Positions 52,991 through 60,835 of a DNA stretch of 64,000 bases are shown here, piece after piece. Position 1 is the stretch's first letter, and every line of letters starts with the position of its first letter. The notes under the pieces are model-generated. The model worked only from the letters and a program-made list of their open reading frames with translations, ran no database searches and was not told the DNA's origin. The stretch is from contig NZ_FNVA01000007.1 of the NCBI RefSeq assembly GCF_900108185.1, positions 62,001-126,000 on the forward strand, written 5' to 3'. The DNA comes from Bryocella elongata (GTDB taxonomy: Bacteria > Acidobacteriota > Terriglobia > Terriglobales > Acidobacteriaceae). The translations under genes were made by a program, and so were the position numbers.

Positions 52991-53950
52991 CTACTGAATA
53001 TCTGACGCCCCCTGCAGGACCTGGAAGCTGGCGTTACGGACGGCGGGGTTCACATCGCGTGTCGAGACGGAGCGGAGGACCTCGCGAACGCTGGTGTCGG
53101 CGTGAACGGGAGTCAGCATGCTGATGGCCTGGGCGCGGACGTCGGGGTTGTGGTCGCGGAGCACAGCATCGAGCACGGCGTCGCGCACGTTCTCGTCGTC
53201 GGCCACATACGGCTGCAGGCCGGTGAGCGCCTTGAGGCGTACGGCGGAGTTCCTGTCGCTGCGCAGCGAGGTGATCAGGGTGCCGCGGATACCGTCGGGC
53301 TGCCCGCTGCTCTCGCAGTCATGGCCGGCGATGCATTCCTTCGCGAGCAGGTCCACGGAGTTTGCATGGACCTCACCGGAGCTTGCCAGCGTGGTGCCGA
53401 GCATCAGCAGGTGGCGGATCTGGGGATCGTCGAGCGAGCCCTGAACGCTCTCGGGGACGAGGCGGTTGTAGTTGACCTGCACCACCTCGGAGTTGGGGGT
53501 CTGCACGATGCCGGAGACGCTGGCGATGGGGCCGGTGCCGCCGTTGAGAACGACGGTCGACGGGAGCCTGGGCGCGTGGGCGACCTGGTAGCGGTTCAGG
53601 ATGTTGCCGCTGAGGAAGCCGACGCCGAGCAGCAGCGTCGCGAGTGCGGGAGCGCCCTGCAGGAAGCCGAGCCAACGGAAGGCGTGGCCCAGAAATCGTT
53701 GTCCGGCGGAGCGCGGCGGGATGGCGTCGAGGGCTTCGTCCAACCGCATGCGCGAGGCTGCCAGCAGGTTGGGCGAAGGTTCGACGACCGGCAGCGTGGC
53801 CAGCTCTTCATTCAGGGCGATCAGCGCGTTCCATTCGCGCCGGCAATCCGCGCACCCGTTCAGGTGTTGCTCCAGCGGGAGCTGCATCTCGTCCGGCAGC
53901 TCTCCGTAGTGCGCGAGGATCATCGTCTGTTGCGAAGTCTCACAGTTCAT
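52991..53950 (-). CDS. Zinc-finger anti-sigma factor with HEAT-like repeats
   Basis: 319 residues. The first 40 residues hold a zinc anti-sigma motif (HLNGCADCRREW: His, Cys and Cys ligands). A membrane helix follows (FLQGAPALATLLLGVGFLSGNI, about residues 95-116). The periplasmic part contains HEAT-like helical units (GTLITSLRSDRNSAVRLKALTGL, VRDAVLDAVLRDHNPDVRAQAISML). It lies 106 bp downstream of the ECF sigma gene and so probably inhibits it, with the repeats sensing an extracytoplasmic ligand. Confidence 0.82.
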   Translation of the reverse strand: MNCETSQQTMILAHYGELPDEMQLPLEQHLNGCADCRREWNALIALNEELATLPVVEPSPNLLAASRMRLDEALDAIPPRSAGQRFLGHAFRWLGFLQGAPALATLLLGVGFLSGNILNRYQVAHAPRLPSTVVLNGGTGPIASVSGIVQTPNSEVVQVNYNRLVPESVQGSLDDPQIRHLLMLGTTLASSGEVHANSVDLLAKECIAGHDCESSGQPDGIRGTLITSLRSDRNSAVRLKALTGLQPYVADDENVRDAVLDAVLRDHNPDVRAQAISMLTPVHADTSVREVLRSVSTRDVNPAVRNASFQVLQGASDIQ

Positions 53951-54056
53951 GGTGCGTACCTCAGTGGCCTATCCGAAGTGGGTGCTGCCTTGTTGCTGCT
54001 GCCCGGCGCCGATCATTTGTCGTCGGCACTCTGAGCGGGGTGTTGCCGATGCTGCG

Positions 54057-54830
54057 CTACCGCACCTCCGCGAGTTTGGCTCGCAGCTTTCTGGTGGCGC
54101 GGAAGAGCGTATTCTTGGCCGTTTCCTCAGTCGTCGAGAGCATCTCGCCAATCGTACGAAGCTTGAGGCCCTGGTAATGCTTGAGTTCGAAGACCGTGCG
54201 CTCCCGGGGGGTGAGCTCATCGAGCGCGCTCTGGATCGCGGTGTGCATGGTCTTGCGTTCGAGCTCGCGGGCTGGATTCGCTCCGGCGCGCCCGTCGGTG
54301 ATGTTGGCCAGCAGGTCCATCTCTTCGCCTGCAGCGTCGGTGGCCGTGGAGGGATCTTCGCGGCGGCTCTTGCGGCGGCGAAGCTGGTCCAGGCAGAGGT
54401 TAGTGACGATCCGGTAGAGCCACGTGTAAAACGAGCACTCGAACCGGAAGTTCGAAAGATGCCGGTACGCCTTGATGAAGGCGTCCTGGTGCACGTCCTG
54501 CGCGTCCTGCTCGTTGCCGAGCATATGCAGCGCGAGTCGAAGTACGCTGCGGTCGTAGCGGCGCACCAGCGTGTCGAAGGCGGCGCGGTCGCCCTTCTGG
54601 GCCTGGCGGATGAGTTCGTCATCCTCAGCCCGCTGCTGCTGGCGCACTTCCATCTGCTCGGCGGTTAGCCGGGCGCGGGCGCCGGGTTGGGCTACGGCTC
54701 TGGGCACTGAGGGCGATTCTACCGCCAACAGGGTAGACGATTGCGTCAACGTCTCCTCCAAACCGAGAGCAAAGGGACTGCGGCGCCGGCCTACGTCGCC
54801 GGGGAGGACGATCGCATCGGAAGCGTTCAT
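54057..54830 (-). CDS. RNA polymerase ECF sigma factor
   Basis: 257 residues with an extended N terminus of about 75 residues. Sigma region 2: DELIRQAQKGDRAAFDTLVRRYDRSVLRLALHMLGNEQDAQDVHQDAFIKAYRHL, and FRFECSFYTWLYRIVTNLCLDQLRRR. Region 4: LTPRERTVFELKHYQGLKLRTIGEMLSTTEETAKNTLFRATRKL. It is followed by a zinc-finger anti-sigma gene and a PDZ gene in one direction. The ribosome-binding site lies in a palindrome at 54837-54853. Promoter target is unknown. Confidence 0.92.
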   Translation of the reverse strand: MNASDAIVLPGDVGRRRSPFALGLEETLTQSSTLLAVESPSVPRAVAQPGARARLTAEQMEVRQQQRAEDDELIRQAQKGDRAAFDTLVRRYDRSVLRLALHMLGNEQDAQDVHQDAFIKAYRHLSNFRFECSFYTWLYRIVTNLCLDQLRRRKSRREDPSTATDAAGEEMDLLANITDGRAGANPARELERKTMHTAIQSALDELTPRERTVFELKHYQGLKLRTIGEMLSTTEETAKNTLFRATRKLRAKLAEVR

Positions 54831-54836
54831 TTGTTG

Positions 54837-54853
54837 CTGACTCCGGAAGTCAG
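54837..54853 (-). promoter_or_regulatory. Palindrome over the ECF sigma Shine-Dalgarno
   Basis: CTGACT-TCCGG-AGTCAG on the minus strand, 6-bp perfect arms, contains CGGAG 7-12 bases before ATG 54830. It could hide the ribosome-binding site. Confidence 0.4.
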
Positions 54854-54911
54854 GGTACGTACCTGTTCTGGTAGACGCGGGGGTGGTGGAAAACGTGAGC
54901 AGGGAAAGGCG

Positions 54912-55026
54912 AGGGTCCAGGGCCCAGGGTTTAGGGCCCAGACGGCGTGTGTGTTCCGCGGAAGGCTTTCCTGGACCCTGGACCCTGGGCCCTGAGCCCT
55001 GAGCCCTAATCCCTGTACCCTGTCTT
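54912..55026. repeat. Inverted pair of 7-bp repeat arrays
   Basis: Left array 54912-54939: four AGGGNNN units (AGGGTCC, AGGGCCC, AGGGTTT, AGGGCCC). Right array 54971-55026: eight CTNNNCC-phase units, in effect CCCTNNN, in the opposite orientation. Spacer 54942-54970. The right array ends 2 bp before the carbonic anhydrase ATG. No coding capacity. Confidence 0.85.
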
Positions 55027-55028
55027 TC

Positions 55029-55562
55029 ATGCTCCGTCCCTTCAACAACATCCTGCCCTCCGTCCCGGCTTCCGCCTATGTTGACCCCAGCGCGCAGGTT
55101 ATCGGCGACGTGGTGCTGGGCGAGCACGCCAGCGTCTGGATGAACGCCGTCATCCGGGGCGATGTGAACTCCATCCGGGTTGGGGCGCGGTCCAATGTGC
55201 AGGACTGCGCGGTGCTTCACGGGCAGCGCTATCTCTACTCGGTCACCGTGGGGGAGATGTGCACCATCGGGCACAATGCCACGGTGCACGGCTGCGTGCT
55301 GGAGGATGAGGTGCTCATCGGCATCAACTCCGTGGTGCTGAACGGGGCGCACATCGGTACTCAGTCCATCATCGCGGCCGGGGCGGTCATCCCGGAGCGC
55401 ACGGTGATTCCTCCCCGTTCGCTGGTGGCAGGCGTGCCCGGCAAGGTGCGCCGCGCCATCACCGAGGAGGACATCGCGCTGATCCGAACCTACGGCAACA
55501 ACTACCTCGACTACCTGAAGGTGTATCTTTCCTCCAACAGCACCCCCAGCAGCATTCCATAG
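55029..55562 (+). CDS. Gamma carbonic anhydrase family protein (LbetaH)
   Basis: 177 residues forming a left-handed beta-helix: hexapeptides such as VIGDVVLGEHASVWMNAVIRGD and SIRVGARSNVQDCAVLHG. Histidines in NVQDCAVLHG and IGHNATVHG correspond to zinc ligands of gamma-CA/PaaY/YrdA proteins, and the C-terminal helix is present. Activity is uncertain because many relatives lack CA activity. No clear Shine-Dalgarno exists, since the leader is the heptamer array. It precedes the DUF3857 gene by 17 bp. Confidence 0.85.
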   Translation: MLRPFNNILPSVPASAYVDPSAQVIGDVVLGEHASVWMNAVIRGDVNSIRVGARSNVQDCAVLHGQRYLYSVTVGEMCTIGHNATVHGCVLEDEVLIGINSVVLNGAHIGTQSIIAAGAVIPERTVIPPRSLVAGVPGKVRRAITEEDIALIRTYGNNYLDYLKVYLSSNSTPSSIP

Positions 55563-55579
55563 TCAGGCCCAGATACCTC

Positions 55580-58500
55580 ATGCAGAGCTCGTTCCCCGCA
55601 CGCCCGCTTTCCGTCCTGTCTCTCCTGCTTGCGCTCACCGGCATCGCCGGAAGGATGCACGGGCAGGCTGCCGCGTCTGCCGTCGCCGATTACCGCAATG
55701 AGTCGAGCTACTTCGAGCGCGTTGACCGGACGTATACCTACAACGACGATGGCACGGGGGTGCGCGAGTTGCTGGGCATCGTGCATGTGCAGACGCAGGC
55801 CGGCGTCAAAGATCTGAGTGTCCTCAGTTTTCCGTTTGCCTCGGGCTCGGAGCACGTCGAGATCGACTACGTCCGGGTGCGCCACGCTGATGGCACGGTC
55901 GTGAATACGCCGGCGACAGACGTGCAGGAGCAGCCTGCGCCCGTGACGCGCGAAGCTCCCTTCTACTCCGACCTCAAGGATGAGCAGATTCCGGTGCGGA
56001 GCATCCGGCCCGGCGACACGCTGGAGTACCACATCCGCTTCGTGCGGACCCGCGCCGAAGCTCCGGGGCAGTTCTGGCAGAGCGAGAACCTGATGATCCC
56101 GTCGAGCGGCGTGGTGACGCTGTCCGAGAATGTGATCCTCCGCGCTCCCGCGGCCAAGTATGTGCAGGTCTGGAGTCCGGGACGCACGCCGGAGATCGCG
56201 ACGGCGAACGGCCAGAAGACCTGGACGTGGCATAGCTCGCAGCTCACGCCCATCGTGGGCAACGACAAGGCGACGCTGCTGAAGCTCGACAACCTGCCTG
56301 ACCTCGGGACCAACGATCAGCCGCGGCTGCCGGCCATCGCGTGGACGACCTTCCACTCCTGGGCGGAGGTGGGCGCCTGGTATCGCAAGCTGCAGGCTGC
56401 TCGCGTCGAACCCGATGACGACGTTACGGCGAAGGTGCAGCAGCTCATCGCCGGCAAGACGACTCCCGAGGAGAAGGCCCGCGCGGTATATGGCTTCGTC
56501 GGCCCGCAGGTGCGGTACATCGGTGTGGCGTTTGGCATCGGGCGCTATCAGCCGCATGAGTCCGGTGATGTGTTGCGGAACCAGTACGGCGACTGCAAGG
56601 ACAAGCACACGCTGCTGGCCGCGATGCTGTCGGCCGTCGGCATTCAAGCGGATGCAGCGCTCATCGGCGCGGGCGAGGCCATCAGCCCGGATGTACCTTC
56701 GCCGGGCTGGTTCAACCATGTCATCACGGTGGCGCACATCGACGGCAAGGAGAACTGGCTGGATGCGACCGCCGAGGTGGCTTCCTTCCGCCTGCTGATG
56801 CCGCAGCTCCGCGGGAAGCAGGCGTTGGTGATTCCGGCCACCGGGGACGCACACCTCGAGACCACGCCCGCGAAGGCGCCGTATGCGCTCGAGGACCACT
56901 TCGTCTCCATCGGCACGCTGGATGAGCAGGGCACCGCGCACTCCAAGATCACCCTCGACCTGCACAGCGATGCGGAGATCCTCTTCCGCCAGGCCGCGCG
57001 CTCGGTATCGCCCGCGCAGTGGGACGACCTGATGCAGAAGATCAGCGAGTCGCTGGGCTTCCAGGGCAAGGTGGCGGATGCGGAGTTCAGCCGTCCGGAC
57101 GACCTCAGTACACCGCTGCACATCGCCTACAGCTACACGCGGGAGAAGAGCGGCGACTGGGAGAACCTGCGCATTGTGCCGCAGATTCCTCCTGCGGGGA
57201 TCGGGGACGTCGACGAGAAGGATCCGCCCGTGACACCGATCGAGCTTGGCTCGCCCAATGTGCAGATCGCCCACTCGGAGATGAAGCTTCCTCCGGGCTG
57301 GACCGCGGAGCTGCCGCTGCCCATCCACGCGCATGCCAGCTTCGCCACGCTGGACAAGACCTACAAGCTCGATCACGGCACGCTGATCGTGGATCGCCGG
57401 GTGGAGATTCTGACCGACCACCTTCCCGCGACAGAGTGGAAGACCTATCACCAGTGGTTCAAGGATGCGAGCCTCGACGGTGAGCTGTACATCCAGCTCG
57501 ATCGCGCGACCGGGCACACCACGGTGAACAACGAGAGCGCGGGTTTGCTGATTCAGGAAGCGTCCGAGCTGATCTCGCAGAAGGACCTCGAAGCGGCACG
57601 CAAGAAGCTCGACTCGGCGAAGTCGCTGAACGAGCACCAGGCGCGGCTCTGGAGCACTTACGCCGCGGTGGAGCTCGCCTATGGAGCGCCCACGAAGGCC
57701 ACCGAGGATCTCAGGAAAGAGATTGAGTACCACCCCGATGAAGGCCTCGCCTATCGGATGCTCGCGACCGCGCAGTTCCAGCGCAAGGACAACGATGGCG
57801 CCATCGACACGATGCGCAAGTTCCTCGATCGCAACCCGGGCGATGAGAGCGCAGCGCTGTTCCTGGCATCGATGCTGAAGACCAAGGAAGATCTCAAGGG
57901 CGCGGAGGTGGTTCTCCGCTCCGCGCTGGAGAAGAACCCCACGAGCGTCCCCATCAAGCTCGAGCTGGGCTCCGACCTGATGCAGGATGGAGGTCAGGCC
58001 GAGGCTCGTCCCCTGCTGGAGTCGATCATCAACGAGGTCCGCGACCCGATCCAGCTGAACAACGCAGCGTATGAGCTCGCCAACCACTCCTTCGACATTC
58101 CACTGGCAGAGAAGGCCGCTCTGAAGGCGCTGGACCTGCTGGACGAAGCCAGCGCTACCGGCGAGACCGGCCGCGCGATGCTCTTCCGCTCCGAGCTGCT
58201 GATCAACACCTGGGACACCTACGGCTGGATCCTCTACCAGGACGGCAAATATGACGAGGCCCTGCCGTGGATCAGCGCGGCGTGGCGCAACGGCCTCGCG
58301 CAGGAGCCCGGTATGCACCTTGGCCAGGTGCTGGAGAAGACGAAGCACGAGCCTCAGGCGCTTGCGGTCTACCAGCTTGCGACGACGGCGAAGGCGGATG
58401 GCGGCGAGAAGCTCGCGGACACCATCAAGCAGCGGATCGCAGCGCTGAAGTCCGCCGGTGTGCATCCGGCGGCGAGCAACGACGCCCGCGATCTCGCCAC

Positions 58501-58828
58501 GACGCTGCAGCAGCAGCGGACGTACAAGGTGCCTCGTGCGAAGAAGGGTGGAGCGTTCTGGTCGGAGGTGGAGCTGGATCTCACCGCGCAGGGAACGAAC
58601 TCGGTGCGGTTCATCGAGGACTCGTCGAAGAGTGGCAGCGATGCGGGCTCCGTGGCGGATCGCGATGCCGAGCTCGATGCCGTGAAGGGGTTCGATCTCG
58701 GGCTTGGCGTACCGCCTGCAAGCCATGGGCACCTCATCCGGCGCGGCGTGTTGAGCTGCCACAACGACAAGGAGTGCGACCTGGTGCTGGAGCTCGCAAA
58801 CGACGTCGCGACGCAGGCCCAGCAGTAG
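55580..58828 (+). CDS. DUF3857 / transglutaminase-like protein with TPR region
   Basis: 1082-residue exported protein. Signal peptide (LSLLLALTGIAGRMHGQ), then DUF3857 (about residues 50-225; FERVDRTYTYNDDGTGVREL, RPGDTLEYHIRF). A transglutaminase-like core follows, with the catalytic Cys in QYGDCKDKHTLLAAML, His in FNHVITVAHIDG and Asp in WLDATAE. The C-terminal third is TPR (LAYRMLATAQFQRKDNDGAI). Family function is not settled; possible peptide crosslinking or proteolysis in the periplasm. Probably co-transcribed with the carbonic anhydrase gene. Confidence 0.88.
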   Translation: MQSSFPARPLSVLSLLLALTGIAGRMHGQAAASAVADYRNESSYFERVDRTYTYNDDGTGVRELLGIVHVQTQAGVKDLSVLSFPFASGSEHVEIDYVRVRHADGTVVNTPATDVQEQPAPVTREAPFYSDLKDEQIPVRSIRPGDTLEYHIRFVRTRAEAPGQFWQSENLMIPSSGVVTLSENVILRAPAAKYVQVWSPGRTPEIATANGQKTWTWHSSQLTPIVGNDKATLLKLDNLPDLGTNDQPRLPAIAWTTFHSWAEVGAWYRKLQAARVEPDDDVTAKVQQLIAGKTTPEEKARAVYGFVGPQVRYIGVAFGIGRYQPHESGDVLRNQYGDCKDKHTLLAAMLSAVGIQADAALIGAGEAISPDVPSPGWFNHVITVAHIDGKENWLDATAEVASFRLLMPQLRGKQALVIPATGDAHLETTPAKAPYALEDHFVSIGTLDEQGTAHSKITLDLHSDAEILFRQAARSVSPAQWDDLMQKISESLGFQGKVADAEFSRPDDLSTPLHIAYSYTREKSGDWENLRIVPQIPPAGIGDVDEKDPPVTPIELGSPNVQIAHSEMKLPPGWTAELPLPIHAHASFATLDKTYKLDHGTLIVDRRVEILTDHLPATEWKTYHQWFKDASLDGELYIQLDRATGHTTVNNESAGLLIQEASELISQKDLEAARKKLDSAKSLNEHQARLWSTYAAVELAYGAPTKATEDLRKEIEYHPDEGLAYRMLATAQFQRKDNDGAIDTMRKFLDRNPGDESAALFLASMLKTKEDLKGAEVVLRSALEKNPTSVPIKLELGSDLMQDGGQAEARPLLESIINEVRDPIQLNNAAYELANHSFDIPLAEKAALKALDLLDEASATGETGRAMLFRSELLINTWDTYGWILYQDGKYDEALPWISAAWRNGLAQEPGMHLGQVLEKTKHEPQALAVYQLATTAKADGGEKLADTIKQRIAALKSAGVHPAASNDARDLATTLQQQRTYKVPRAKKGGAFWSEVELDLTAQGTNSVRFIEDSSKSGSDAGSVADRDAELDAVKGFDLGLGVPPASHGHLIRRGVLSCHNDKECDLVLELANDVATQAQQ

Positions 58829-58850
58829 CGCCTGCACGCGTTTTCCTTTC

Positions 58851-58916
58851 GCGATTCACAAGCGATCCCTAAGCGATCCATAAGGAATCCAATGGATATT
58901 CGCAGGGAATCCACCA
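58851..58916. repeat. Six helically phased 11-bp repeats
   Basis: GCGATTCACAA, GCGATCCCTAA, GCGATCCATAA, GGAATCCAATG, GATATTCGCAG, GGAATCCACCA follow each other every 11 bp, 130-195 bp upstream of the ferritin-like gene. Such spacing puts each unit on the same DNA face. The rest of 58829-59045 shows nothing else. Confidence 0.55.
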
Positions 58917-59045
58917 GTAGCTCTACGCTCATTTTCCGGGAGACCTCATCCCCGTCGCGTGCATCCTACCGCTTATAAGCCTGGTTCATGCCGTGGCTGC
59001 AGCGTTCGACCCGCCTCCCCGCGGGAGAAAAAGAGGATGTATTTC

Positions 59046-59513
59046 ATGTCGACCCAGAAGAGCTCCATCACCAAGGAAGCGTTCATCGATCTGCTCAACG
59101 AAGACCTGGCCCGCGAATACCAGGCCGTCATCGCCTATGTGAACTACTCGCAGGTGCTGAAGGGCGCGCAGTACATGAACATCGCGGCCGAGCTCGCCAA
59201 GCACGCCGAGGAAGAGCTTTCGCATGCGCTGAAGCTCAGCTTCTGGATCGACTACCTCGGCGGTATGCCCTGTGTGAAGCCCAAGGCCGTGAAGACCAGC
59301 GAGAAGGCCGAGGACATGCTGCGCTTCGACCTGGAGAACGAGAGCGAGACGATCCGCAACTATCGCCGGCGCGTGAAGCAGGCCGAGGAGCTGTCGCACT
59401 ATGCCATCGGTGAGGACCTGCGCGAGATCCTGCGCGACGAGGCCGACCACCTCAATGCGCTCGCGACCGCGCTGGGCGAGGATACGCCCGATCCCGGCGT
59501 CGCTGACGAGTAA
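59046..59513 (+). CDS. Ferritin-like / bacterioferritin-family protein
   Basis: 155 residues, four-helix bundle. Diiron ligands: NEDLAREYQAVIAYVNYSQ (Glu), AELAKHAEEELSHALKLS (E-x-x-H pattern) and later LENESETIRNYRRR and REILRDEADHLNALATAL (second E-x-x-H). This fits a Dps/bacterioferritin-like group of bacterial ferritin-like proteins. ATG 59046 has AGAGG at the correct distance; an ATG at 59037 is nearer to that SD than usual. A textbook terminator follows. Likely iron storage or oxidative-stress protection. Confidence 0.8.
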   Translation: MSTQKSSITKEAFIDLLNEDLAREYQAVIAYVNYSQVLKGAQYMNIAAELAKHAEEELSHALKLSFWIDYLGGMPCVKPKAVKTSEKAEDMLRFDLENESETIRNYRRRVKQAEELSHYAIGEDLREILRDEADHLNALATALGEDTPDPGVADE

Positions 59514-59536
59514 CTTCCAAGGTGAAAGCAACGCAG

Positions 59537-59567
59537 AAAGGCCTGCCATCGCGGCAGGCCTTTTTAT
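59537..59567 (+). terminator. Intrinsic terminator after ferritin-like gene
   Basis: AAAGGCCTGCC and GGCAGGCCTTT pair perfectly around ATCGC and run into TTTTTATT. On the minus strand it would also give AAA-rich flank, so it may serve the convergent gene at 59595 too. Confidence 0.95.
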
Positions 59568-59594
59568 TGCATTGATCTTCGCAGACCGCAGCTG

Positions 59595-59927
59595 CTACAT
59601 CTCGCGGCGGAGAGCGTAGTACCATCCGATGGCGCAGAGTTGCACGAGCATCAGCAGCTCCATATCGAAGGCGAAGTTGGTAAGCACCGGGTGCGCGGCA
59701 GGAGCCAGAGCGAACATCACCAGCGTCACGACCATCGCCGCTCCCAGCGAGATAAGGCTGCCAAAGCTGCGTGGAGCGCGGCGAGGCGACTGGGGCGGCA
59801 GCGCGGCGGCCACGCGAGCGGCGAAGCCTTCCGGAACCGCGATCTGCGGCTTGCGCTCGAGCGTGCGATTGAGCAGAGCGTCTTCGCTTGCGGTCATCTT
59901 GAAATCGACTGGTACGTTCTGCTGCAT
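59595..59927 (-). CDS. Small membrane protein, candidate anti-sigma without zinc finger
   Basis: 110 residues from ATG 59927 (SD AAAGGAG). About 60 cytosolic residues (FKMTASEDALLNRTLERKPQIAVPEGFAARV) precede two membrane helices (FGSLISLGAAMVVTLVMFALAP and LLMLVQLCAIGWYYAL). It is 68 bp downstream of the ECF sigma gene on the same strand. The position is that of an anti-sigma factor, but the zinc-ligand pattern is absent and the helices replace the usual periplasmic domain. Unrecognised otherwise. Confidence 0.55.
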   Translation of the reverse strand: MQQNVPVDFKMTASEDALLNRTLERKPQIAVPEGFAARVAAALPPQSPRRAPRSFGSLISLGAAMVVTLVMFALAPAAHPVLTNFAFDMELLMLVQLCAIGWYYALRREM

Positions 59928-59995
59928 CGCCTTCGCTCCTTTCAGCAACTTCCATCCTATCGTGCGGTAGTTTGGCCGGTCGTTCGTTTGTGCTG

Positions 59996-60655
59996 TCACG
60001 CCCATCGCCAGAGCCTCTTTCTGGGTGCATCGACGACCGGCAGGGCTTCCGGTGCGGCAGCCGGAGCCGACGCTGGCCGCCCGTCCCTGGCTCCTCGCAA
60101 TCGTTCACCCAGCCGCTTGCGCCCGCGATGCAGGTGGGTCCGCACGGTGTTTACCGGCAGACTCAAGGCCGAGGCGATGCCCTCATAGCTCAGCTCTTCC
60201 TGGTGGTAGAGCACGATCACAGCTCGCTCCATCTCGGGCAGCGCCTGGAGCTCGGCTTCGAGCGCGCGTTCCATCTCGGCCAGCTCCATGCGATCGTGCG
60301 GGGTGCGGGCATGCTCGCTGGCGTCGGCATCCCCGGCAAAATTCTCCAGCCATGCTGCGCTCTCGCCCTCGTCCTCGACAAAGGCGGGAACCTCCGCGAT
60401 GTGCTCGCGCTCCTTCTTGCGGCGCTTCCATTCGTCCTGCGCCACGTTGACGACGATGCGGTAGAGGTAGGTCGAGAGCATGGCCTCGCCGCGAAACTCC
60501 GGCAGAGCGCGATAGAGCCGCAGGAAGACCTCCTGCGCCAGGTCCTCGACGTGCGTGCCTGCGCCGGTCATGCGCGTGAGCGTGCGAAAGACCATGCCCT
60601 GGTGCTCGCGCACCAGCGATTCGAACCCCTCTGGACTCGTCAGGTCTCTCCGCAA
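59996..60655 (-). CDS. RNA polymerase ECF sigma factor, TTG start
   Basis: 219 residues from TTG 60655, the only start near a ribosome-binding site (GGAG, 7 nt before). Region 2: LVREHQGMVFRTLTRMTGAGTHVEDLAQEVFLRLYRALPEFRGEAMLSTYLYRIVVNVAQDEWKRRKK. Region 4: LPEMERAVIVLYHQEELSYEGIASALSLPVNTVRTHLHRGRKRL. A Pro/Ala/Arg-rich tail ends the protein. Divergent to the gene at 60836 with mirrored promoter elements between them, which suggests that the sigma directs its own synthesis. Confidence 0.88.
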   Translation of the reverse strand: MRRDLTSPEGFESLVREHQGMVFRTLTRMTGAGTHVEDLAQEVFLRLYRALPEFRGEAMLSTYLYRIVVNVAQDEWKRRKKEREHIAEVPAFVEDEGESAAWLENFAGDADASEHARTPHDRMELAEMERALEAELQALPEMERAVIVLYHQEELSYEGIASALSLPVNTVRTHLHRGRKRLGERLRGARDGRPASAPAAAPEALPVVDAPRKRLWRWA

Positions 60656-60696
60656 ACTTACGTCTCCAGTCCCGCAACCATCATGACCCCACCTCA

Positions 60697-60722
60697 GACC
60701 GTGGGGAAATCGAAAAGTTTCA
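60697..60722 (-). promoter_or_regulatory. ECF-type promoter toward the sigma gene
   Basis: TGAAACTTTTC at 60722 downward and CGGTC with GGTC at 60700-60697; the distance from TGAAAC to GGTC starts is 22 bases. About 40 bp upstream of TTG 60655. Confidence 0.65.
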
Positions 60723-60732
60723 CGAGCGGCGC

Positions 60733-60758
60733 TGAAACTTTCGCAACCCTCCCCGGTC
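60733..60758 (+). promoter_or_regulatory. ECF-type promoter toward the 60836 gene
   Basis: TGAAACTTTC at 60733 and GGTC at 60755-60758, again 22 bases from start to start. Back to back with the minus promoter, with 10 bp between the two TGAAAC boxes. Confidence 0.65.
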
Positions 60759-60835
60759 ATAGGGTCCATCAAGTTTCGGGCTGCAACGGCGGGACCCCCG
60801 GCAGCCCAGAGAAATCCAAATTCAGGAGAACCACC

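Noticed and set aside
55511-58837. 1108-residue open frame antisense to the DUF3857 gene
   Set aside because: Arg/His/Leu-rich with no domain; the sense strand has signal peptide, domains and motifs. Such antisense frames are an effect of high GC at third positions.
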